This document shows positions 36,077 through 42,007 of a DNA stretch of 42,007 nt, piece by piece (position 1 is the stretch's first letter; every line of letters begins with the position of its first letter). Under the pieces are notes generated by a model. It was not told the DNA's origin. It did not search any database and worked only from the letters and a program-made list of their open reading frames with translations. Source of the DNA: an uncultured Pelagibacteraceae bacterium (GTDB lineage Bacteria > Pseudomonadota > Alphaproteobacteria > Pelagibacterales > Pelagibacteraceae); contig CACJLN010000009.1 in the NCBI GenBank assembly GCA_902594255.1, positions 1-42,007 on the forward strand. Direction: 5' to 3'. The position numbers and the translations under genes are program-made.

Positions 36077-37273
36077 ATGATAACAAATTTAAAAACAAAT
36101 ATTTTAGTCTTATTTTTTACAATAATTATTCTCTTCTTAATCTATCCAAAAATTCTCTATGAATATTTTGTTTTTCAAATGCCTTTCAGCGATCAGGCAC
36201 CACAATCTTATTTTGCTGATTGGACCGTTATTATTTCTGCCATAAAATGTAAATTACTTGGTAATGATGTTTTTTTAAATAATTCTTGTGATTATTGGGG
36301 CAGAGCCCATGTTTATGGCAGTATCTTTTTACTTTTACCATTTCATGAAAACTTAAATAATTTTTACAATCTGTACCTGCCAATTTTTTTTAATTTGATA
36401 TTTCTATTTATCATCATTTCTCACATTAATTTTAAAAAATTTGGACAGATATTGTTTTATATTTTATTTGTTTTTAGTCCAGCAACGTTGCTTGCAATGG
36501 AAAGATTTAATAACGATATATTGATCTTTTTAGTATTAATTTATGTATGTTATTTAAAGTCGAATACTATTAAATTTATTTTAATATCTTTAATTTCGTT
36601 AGCAAAGTTTTACCCTCTGATAACTTCAGTCGCTTTTTTCTTTAGGGGTATCAATAAAAAAAATCTGTTATTTTTTGTAATTTTTGTCTCAATGATCTCA
36701 CTCATTTTTTTTTTAGACAGAAACAATTTAGAGAAAGTTTTTCTAAATGCCAGTCAGTATACTCCGAGCTATAAACTAGCTTTTGGCATCCAACATTTTG
36801 CTAACTTTCCAAGCCTTAATATAAAATTCTCTTTTGTCCATTTACTGATGTTTAGTTTTTTTTTAATGACAGTGTTATTTTTGTTATCTTTTTTGATATT
36901 AATGAATGACAACTTTTTAAGTAGATTTAGTTTTGAAAACTATAATGAAAGAATGTTTTTTATTGGAGCAATAGTATGCATCGCTGCATATCTTTTACAA
37001 AACAACTTTATCTACAGAGAAATATTTATTTTTTTGACATTGCCGTTTTTATTTAAAACGACTGATCAAAGTCTTTTTGCAAAACTTCTACTCTTAATAC
37101 TAATTTTGAAGTTTTTATTATATCCTGCTACTTTTTATTATAGTATGTCTCATAACCTTGAAACTTTAAATATAATTAAGTCGATTATAGACAATTTTAT
37201 AATGTCGATGATGTTAGCTATTTTAGTGGGAATTTTATTGAAGACATTTAAAGGGAATCAAATATTTAGATAA
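36077..37273 (+). CDS. GT-C-like membrane glycosyltransferase (GT87/DUF2029-like)
   Basis: This polytopic protein has about ten hydrophobic helices. The stretch with SPATLLAMERFNNDILIFLV followed by ISLAKFYPLI (about residues 140-190) matches the pattern of GT87-type polyprenyl-phosphate-mannose transferases, where an ER-x-N-D motif precedes a basic 'KFYP'. The first periplasmic loop contains SYFADWTVI and DYWGRAHVYG. From the ATG at 36077 the protein is 398 aa; an upstream in-frame TTG at 36017 lies inside the inverted repeat and is rejected. The stop shares a base with the next ATG. It probably glycosylates a lipid or surface protein; donor and acceptor are unknown. Confidence 0.7.
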   Translation: MITNLKTNILVLFFTIIILFLIYPKILYEYFVFQMPFSDQAPQSYFADWTVIISAIKCKLLGNDVFLNNSCDYWGRAHVYGSIFLLLPFHENLNNFYNLYLPIFFNLIFLFIIISHINFKKFGQILFYILFVFSPATLLAMERFNNDILIFLVLIYVCYLKSNTIKFILISLISLAKFYPLITSVAFFFRGINKKNLLFFVIFVSMISLIFFLDRNNLEKVFLNASQYTPSYKLAFGIQHFANFPSLNIKFSFVHLLMFSFFLMTVLFLLSFLILMNDNFLSRFSFENYNERMFFIGAIVCIAAYLLQNNFIYREIFIFLTLPFLFKTTDQSLFAKLLLLILILKFLLYPATFYYSMSHNLETLNIIKSIIDNFIMSMMLAILVGILLKTFKGNQIFR

Positions 37274-39015
37274 TGAAAAAAAATAAATTTATAGTAATTT
37301 TATCCAAGAAAAATTCTGCAAAAATATTTCTATCAATTTTATTTCTATATTTTTTTAGCCTTAATATTTATCAAATGCATGACCAACATTGGACTGCAAT
37401 GTTGGATCAAGATATAAAAATTATTTATAATTCTTTATTAATTTCATCTGGTTTTGAACAAGAATACAGGGACCATCCCGCCTATACCACATTTATGATA
37501 CTTGGGAGTATCTTTAAAATTTGTTCTATTTTTTTTGATAACTTCACAATTAATGAAACACTTGGATCTACTAGTATAGACAAAGAATTTCAAAAACTTT
37601 TCTATATTGCAAGGATTATAAACAGCTTTTATGTTTTTTTAATCGTTTTTTTAACTTATAAAATTTTAATAGAATTAAAAATTTCTCAATCGCTAAGTAT
37701 TTTAACCACATCGTTAGCATTATTTTTTCTTCCATTCTATGAGTTATTATTTCTGCTTCGATCTGAAATCGTCTCTGTTTTAATGTTTTTATTTTCTTTT
37801 TACTTTTTTATAAAATTTTTAAATAATCATAAGATATTTTATATTATCCTTACTGGCCTCTTCTTTTGCCTTGCAATGCTTGCAAAAATACAAGTCATCT
37901 TTCTTTATTTATCATTAATGGTTGCAATACCTTTTTTAATTAAACACTTAAATTCGTCTGTAAAATTTAACAGGCTAATAAAGACTAATAATCTCTTGGG
38001 TTTAAGTAAGATTGTATTATTTTTGTCTTTTTTTCTCTACATTTTAACTCAAATTATTTTGTCAAAATTTTTTTTAAATGAACTAAATGATCCAGCTTTT
38101 TCTTTATTACACAATGAAGATTTATTTTTATTATTATTTTTTATTGCATTCTATTTTATCTTTATAAAATTATTATCTAAATATTATTTAATTAACTCTA
38201 ATCAAATTATTGTTTCTCTCGGAATGATATTTTCTGGTTTTGTTTTGGGGTTGTTATTTGTATTATTCTTAGATGTTATTAACATTATTCCCTTCCATGA
38301 TTTAAACTTATTAAGATTAACCAATCCTATAAAATTAATGACCAACCAAACATTTGAAATGCGTCATGAAGTAAGTATTTTAATTACCATAAAAGCACTA
38401 TTTCAATCTATTTTAGGATATTATGATTTAACTGGACAATTTAATGAAAATTACAACCCAAAAATTTTAAATGTAGATTTAAAAATTTTTTTTAGAGGTT
38501 TACATTTTGTTTTACTGATCTTATTAATTTTATTCTATTCCTATAAGATCAAAGAAAAAAATTCTAAATATCTATCAATTGTGCTTTTATTCGGTTTATT
38601 AATTTATAATCTTATTTTCATATTAAGAGAAACGTTTGGATATAATATTTTTCTTTTTCCTTTTTACATCATAATTATTTCAATTTTATTAAACAAACTG
38701 AATAAAAAATATTTTTATTACATTTTACCTATTTCCCTCTTGATTTTCATGATGGAAAATTTTCATTTATCGGGTACATTTAAGAATATGTTTAACCGAG
38801 AACCAAGCGTTTATGATCTATGCGAAGTAGAAAAATGGAAAAATTCAGAAAATTACGTAAAAAATTATAATAGTCAGTCATATATCACACTTGTGGAGGA
38901 TTCTGAGATTTGGATTAGGGTTTATACAAAAAGGTTTTATTTAAAAGCAAATGATTATTGTGTTCAATTAAGAGATGAAGAGGGCAATCGTCAAACTAAT
39001 TTTAAAATCAATTAA
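37273..39015 (+). CDS. Polytopic membrane protein, GT-C-like
   Basis: This 580-residue protein has at least ten helices, starting at about residue 17 (IFLSILFLYFFSLNIY). The first loop holds LDQDIKIIYNSLLI and YRDHPAYTTFMILG, resembling the acidic and histidine-containing first loop of GT39/ArnT-type sugar transferases. The C-terminal 75 residues are soluble (YDLCEVEKWKNSENYVKNYN). It overlaps the previous gene by one base (TAATG), implying coupled translation and a joint function. No specific family motif beyond the general GT-C layout is visible, so the enzymatic assignment is tentative. Confidence 0.6.
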   Translation: MKKNKFIVILSKKNSAKIFLSILFLYFFSLNIYQMHDQHWTAMLDQDIKIIYNSLLISSGFEQEYRDHPAYTTFMILGSIFKICSIFFDNFTINETLGSTSIDKEFQKLFYIARIINSFYVFLIVFLTYKILIELKISQSLSILTTSLALFFLPFYELLFLLRSEIVSVLMFLFSFYFFIKFLNNHKIFYIILTGLFFCLAMLAKIQVIFLYLSLMVAIPFLIKHLNSSVKFNRLIKTNNLLGLSKIVLFLSFFLYILTQIILSKFFLNELNDPAFSLLHNEDLFLLLFFIAFYFIFIKLLSKYYLINSNQIIVSLGMIFSGFVLGLLFVLFLDVINIIPFHDLNLLRLTNPIKLMTNQTFEMRHEVSILITIKALFQSILGYYDLTGQFNENYNPKILNVDLKIFFRGLHFVLLILLILFYSYKIKEKNSKYLSIVLLFGLLIYNLIFILRETFGYNIFLFPFYIIIISILLNKLNKKYFYYILPISLLIFMMENFHLSGTFKNMFNREPSVYDLCEVEKWKNSENYVKNYNSQSYITLVEDSEIWIRVYTKRFYLKANDYCVQLRDEEGNRQTNFKIN

Positions 39016-39084
39016 TGACCTATTTTGGTTATTTTAATCGAAGTAAATTATTGTTTTTTATTATAATTATGCATAAATAATAGA

Positions 39085-40098
39085 ATGTTTGAAAAATTAG
39101 AAGAATTAGCAAAAAATAATAAAAAAATTTCAGATTTTCACATTAGAAGTGGATGGCCACTTGCCTTTCGCCAAACTGGAGAAATTCATAAAGTTCCAGA
39201 TGTGGTTGTCAAACCCCAAGATTTACAAGACTTGATATCTACTAATTGTAATGAGGTAGAAATGAAAAGATTTAATGACACCCATGAATTAGACTCGTCA
39301 GTTACATTAAGTGGTTTAAGATTTAGAGCAAATTTTTACAAAACAATCAATGGTCCTGCTGCAGTGTTAAGAAGGGTAGAAAGTGTTATACCTGAAATGG
39401 GACAGTTTGATTTACCGCAATCATTATATGATATAGTCGATATGCACAAAGGTCTTGTTCTTGTTACTGGTCCAACAGGATCAGGAAAGTCAACTACGCT
39501 TGCAGCAATTATTAATGAAATTAATAAAACTAGAACATCAAACATCATAACTGTTGAGGATCCTGTTGAATTTATTCATAAGGATTTAAAAAGTATAGTT
39601 TCACATAGAGAAGTTGGTAAACAAACAGAAACTTTCGCAAGTGCATTAAAGGCAGCGCTTCGAGAAGATCCAGATGTAATTCTTGTTGGTGAGATGAGAG
39701 ATTTGGAAACAGTTTCACTTGCACTAACAGCTGCAGAAACTGGTCACCTTGTATTTGGAACACTACATACCAGTGGTGCACCTAATACAATTAATAGAAT
39801 TATCGATGTGTTCCCTCCAGAGCAACAAGCACAAATTAGAGCGCAAATTTCAACCTCATTAAAGATGGTAGTTACTCAAAGACTTTTAAAAACTAAAGAC
39901 GGTCAGGGTCGTTGTGGTGCTTTTGAAGTGATGAAGTGTACAGCCCCAATTCAAAACTTAATTAGAGAAGCAAAAATTCATCAGATACCCAGCATCATGC
40001 AAACTGCCGTTAAAGACGGAATGGTCACAATGGCAAAATCTTTAGAGGATTTAGTCAAGGCAGGAAAAATTGATGCTGGTGCAGGAAAAGAACATTAA
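39085..40098 (+). CDS. pilT: PilT-type type IV pilus retraction ATPase
   Basis: PilT-family hexamers power pilus retraction, used for twitching or DNA uptake. The Walker A motif is GPTGSGKST (residues 129-137). The Asp box (TVEDPVEFIH), Walker B (DVILVGEMRDLETV), His box (TGHLVFGTLHTSGAPNTINR) and VVTQRLLKT follow in order. The N-terminal PAS-like domain is present (SDFHIRSGWPLAFRQTGEI). At 337 aa it is standard. A clear AIRNLIRE-type motif appears as IQNLIREAKIHQIPSIMQT. Its end overlaps the next pilin gene by about 26 nt, placing the motor in one operon with the pilins. PilU is the main alternative. Confidence 0.9.
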   Translation: MFEKLEELAKNNKKISDFHIRSGWPLAFRQTGEIHKVPDVVVKPQDLQDLISTNCNEVEMKRFNDTHELDSSVTLSGLRFRANFYKTINGPAAVLRRVESVIPEMGQFDLPQSLYDIVDMHKGLVLVTGPTGSGKSTTLAAIINEINKTRTSNIITVEDPVEFIHKDLKSIVSHREVGKQTETFASALKAALREDPDVILVGEMRDLETVSLALTAAETGHLVFGTLHTSGAPNTINRIIDVFPPEQQAQIRAQISTSLKMVVTQRLLKTKDGQGRCGAFEVMKCTAPIQNLIREAKIHQIPSIMQTAVKDGMVTMAKSLEDLVKAGKIDAGAGKEH

Positions 40099-40831
40099 AG
40101 GTTTCAATCTTTTAGAATTAATTGTTGTTATTGTTATCGTTGGGATAATTTCAGCAACTGCCTATCCTAATTTTTCCAAATGGAAAAAAGAAAGAGAAGT
40201 TAGACAGGGCGCAGCGAAAATACAATCATTAATAAAAAATATTAATGCTCAAATTGAGAGAGGAACGTTTGCCTTTGTCCAGGTTCTTATCAGGAGAACT
40301 AATAATGCGCTTACGGTACAATCAAAAGGTATGACAATGCAAAACCTTGCTACAAGAATGAATGATGGAAGTAGTGGTTGGAACGTAAATAGCGATGAAC
40401 GATGTCCTGTTAGCCCGACCTCTCCTTATTGGGATACAGACGCTACTGATCCTGGTGATATAGGAAATTATGTTTATGAAATAAGCTTAGAAGATGTCAC
40501 AACTGATATAAATGAGGGTACAATCTGTTTCTCGAAGGGTGGAAAGTTTTATCATACAGATGGAGATTTAAATCTAGGCTTTCAAAGAAATTTTATATAT
40601 GTTTGTAGGAGAGACTTTTCTGGTGATAGGTGCGCCTTAGACGTGGAGGACGGCACGGGTAATAATTGGCTAGTACCCGAGGGTGGCGAGGAAAATGACG
40701 ATTTTTATAAAACGGTTAATTGGACCAGATTTGGAAACGTAACAATTAGTAAAATGAATAATGAATATGATGATGAAGGAGTATTTTCAGGAGGAACTTG
40801 GGTAGATCTTCCATATACAGATGAAGATTAA
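40073..40831 (+). CDS. Type IV prepilin-like protein
   Basis: The N-terminus (MLVQEKNIKGFNLLELIVVI) has a short basic leader, then the prepilin peptidase site between G and F, Glu at position +5 and a hydrophobic helix, as in type IV pilins and pseudopilins. The globular part of about 220 residues includes several acidic stretches and Cys pairs (DERCPVSPTSP, EGTICFSKGG, FIYVCRRDFSGDRCALD), giving possible disulfides. A TTG at 40070 and GTG at 40079 are alternative starts; ATG at 40073 lies inside pilT. It could be a minor or major pilin; the size (252 aa) favours a minor one. The next gene follows 2 nt after the stop. Confidence 0.85.
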   Translation: MLVQEKNIKGFNLLELIVVIVIVGIISATAYPNFSKWKKEREVRQGAAKIQSLIKNINAQIERGTFAFVQVLIRRTNNALTVQSKGMTMQNLATRMNDGSSGWNVNSDERCPVSPTSPYWDTDATDPGDIGNYVYEISLEDVTTDINEGTICFSKGGKFYHTDGDLNLGFQRNFIYVCRRDFSGDRCALDVEDGTGNNWLVPEGGEENDDFYKTVNWTRFGNVTISKMNNEYDDEGVFSGGTWVDLPYTDED

Positions 40832-40833
40832 AG

Positions 40834-41514
40834 ATGATTGATATGAAAAAAGATATAAAAAAAATTTTAGGATTATCAATACTTGAGGCATTGGTTTCAA
40901 CTGCAATAATTGGTATCGGATTTGTTGCTATTTTACAAATGACGAACTATTCAGTTCAATCTATTTACTCATCTGGAGAAAGAACAAAGGCAAATTACTT
41001 AACTAATTTAATTGCTGAGGATTTAATGGGCTATGAAAATAGAGCAGGTGGGTCAATAAATTTTTCAGATTTTCTAGCTTCTGACGAAGGGAAAGCCGAA
41101 ATCAACTCAGCGGTTGGTTTTTGTAATAATGCAAGTGCTGGAACAAATTCAACGAATACCGGCAATGTTTACGGAAATTCTACAACGGACGGTCACTTAA
41201 TGAAAACCAGAAAATGGGAAGCATTACTTAACAGCAAAAGTTATTTGAATTGTAAAGGAACCAACGAAAAAAAAAATATAGAAGTTTTTAAGATCTCAAG
41301 CACGTATTCCAATATGAAAATAGAAGATCCAGAAAATCCAGGAACGTTTTTAGATGAAGGAATGCCAAATGATAATACTCGTTTGGTTAACGGTGTGGAA
41401 GAGCCTTATGTGAAAGATGATTTAATGTACATTGGGAGAGTTCAAATGAATTTGAACGATGGTAAAAAAAGAAAATTTTTATATTTTCAAACCGATTACT
41501 TCTTAAAAAATTAA
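40834..41514 (+). CDS. PilV-like minor pilin
   Basis: This 226-residue protein has a prepilin leader with cleavage site G-LSILEALVSTAIIGIGFV (Glu +5), then QMTNYSVQSIYSSGERTKA, similar to PilV (which typically has LIEVLVALVVLSIG). It has two Cys in the globular domain (VGFCNNASA and SYLNCKGTN). The stop overlaps the following prepilin start by one base. Minor pilins of the PilV/PilW/PilX type prime assembly of the pilus and often carry adhesive functions. Confidence 0.82.
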   Translation: MIDMKKDIKKILGLSILEALVSTAIIGIGFVAILQMTNYSVQSIYSSGERTKANYLTNLIAEDLMGYENRAGGSINFSDFLASDEGKAEINSAVGFCNNASAGTNSTNTGNVYGNSTTDGHLMKTRKWEALLNSKSYLNCKGTNEKKNIEVFKISSTYSNMKIEDPENPGTFLDEGMPNDNTRLVNGVEEPYVKDDLMYIGRVQMNLNDGKKRKFLYFQTDYFLKN

Positions 41515-42007
41515 TGAATAAAAAATTTTCAAAATCTATAATTGGCTTGTCCTTAATTGAAATATTAATTGGAATAATAATCACTTCTATCATGATGGCT
41601 GCAATGTACACTTCGTATGATGTAGTTAATAAATCTTACAATCAGGTAAGTGAAAAAGCTAAAATTAGCAGAGCGAGCAGAGATTTAGTTTCAATGTTGA
41701 TGAGGGACGTACGTATGGCTGGATTTAAATATTACGCTGGAACTCATGAAATTGCTAGATTTGCGACTAGGACAAATTTAGATATGGGTTGTACACCTGG
41801 AATGACGCTACCGAAACTAAGTTATCTAGGTTTTGATGATGGCTTTGATGATGGTGCTGCTGCAACGTATATAGATGATACAAGTCATAATCCATTAGTG
41901 ATAAGAAGAAATACATTAGGACCAAATAGATCTACTGAAACGAGAGGTTCATCTGCAGTTACAGGCGAACAAGATCTTTGTTGTGACCAAATTCAAATTG
42001 TTTATGA
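41514..42007 (+). CDS. PilW-like minor pilin (3' end beyond window)
   Basis: The frame starts with ATG at 41514 (overlapping the previous TAA by one base) and is open to the window end, with no stop. It begins MNKKFSKSIIGLSLIEILIG and continues IIITSIMMAAMYTSYD, a prepilin leader with Glu at +5 after G, followed by the RASRDLVSMLMRDVRMAGF segment typical of PilW, where an arginine-rich helix precedes the RMAGF motif. The globular part so far is acidic and contains Cys pairs (GCTPG, DLCCDQ). About 164 codons are visible. More minor pilin genes probably follow. Confidence 0.85.
   Translation, partial: MNKKFSKSIIGLSLIEILIGIIITSIMMAAMYTSYDVVNKSYNQVSEKAKISRASRDLVSMLMRDVRMAGFKYYAGTHEIARFATRTNLDMGCTPGMTLPKLSYLGFDDGFDDGAAATYIDDTSHNPLVIRRNTLGPNRSTETRGSSAVTGEQDLCCDQIQIVY

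Overview
This window looks like a chromosomal segment from a SAR11-type (Pelagibacterales) alphaproteobacterium. The evidence is a very AT-rich composition, extreme gene packing (many 1-8 nt overlaps or gaps), lysine/asparagine/isoleucine-rich proteins, an alphaproteobacterial circularly permuted two-piece tmRNA, ThyX instead of ThyA, and alphaproteobacterial gene orders (hflK-hflC-DUF2065-degP; ilvB-ilvN-ilvC-leuA). Assignment to SAR11 is by pattern recognition; no search was run.

Layout. 1-3960: the 3' part of glyS, then ppdK, whose reading frame is broken at an A8 run just before the catalytic-cysteine segment. 3973-5817 (minus): nadC and nadA for NAD synthesis. 5858-6410: tRNA-Leu(GAG), a 40-residue membrane microprotein and permuted ssrA on the minus strand. 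6468-7415: thyX. 7526-10829 (minus): a polyprenyl-phosphate-type glycosyltransferase, a polytopic GT-C-like protein and an Mrp-type ATPase. 10882-15376: hflK, hflC, a DUF2065 protein, a DegP protease and miaA (membrane protein quality control plus tRNA modification). 15430-20453: ilvB, ilvN, ilvC, leuA (branched-chain amino acids). 20454-26245: mreB, mreC, mreD, mrdA and rodA, the complete elongation machinery, directly abutting leuA. 26303-31337: a chain of overlapping genes for a DadA-like FAD oxidoreductase, an EamA transporter, a 2-hydroxyacid dehydrogenase, an HDAC11-like deacetylase, MsrB and two small membrane proteins. 31338-35969 (minus): two tandem paralogous autotransporter-like outer membrane proteins with repeat-containing passengers. 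36077-39015: two GT-C-like membrane proteins. 39085-42007: a PilT ATPase followed by three type IV prepilin-like genes, the last cut by the window end.

Most of the window is core metabolism and cell-shape machinery. The more accessory parts are the surface-related blocks (7.5-10.0 kb and 31.3-42.0 kb): membrane glycosyltransferases, autotransporters and type IV pili. The observations most worth following are the ppdK frameshift, the tandem propeller-like autotransporters with a perfect 12-bp inverted repeat in their divergent promoter region, the MreC C-terminal extension with a paired-cysteine motif, the compact permuted tmRNA with its neighbouring microprotein, and the HDAC11-like operon.
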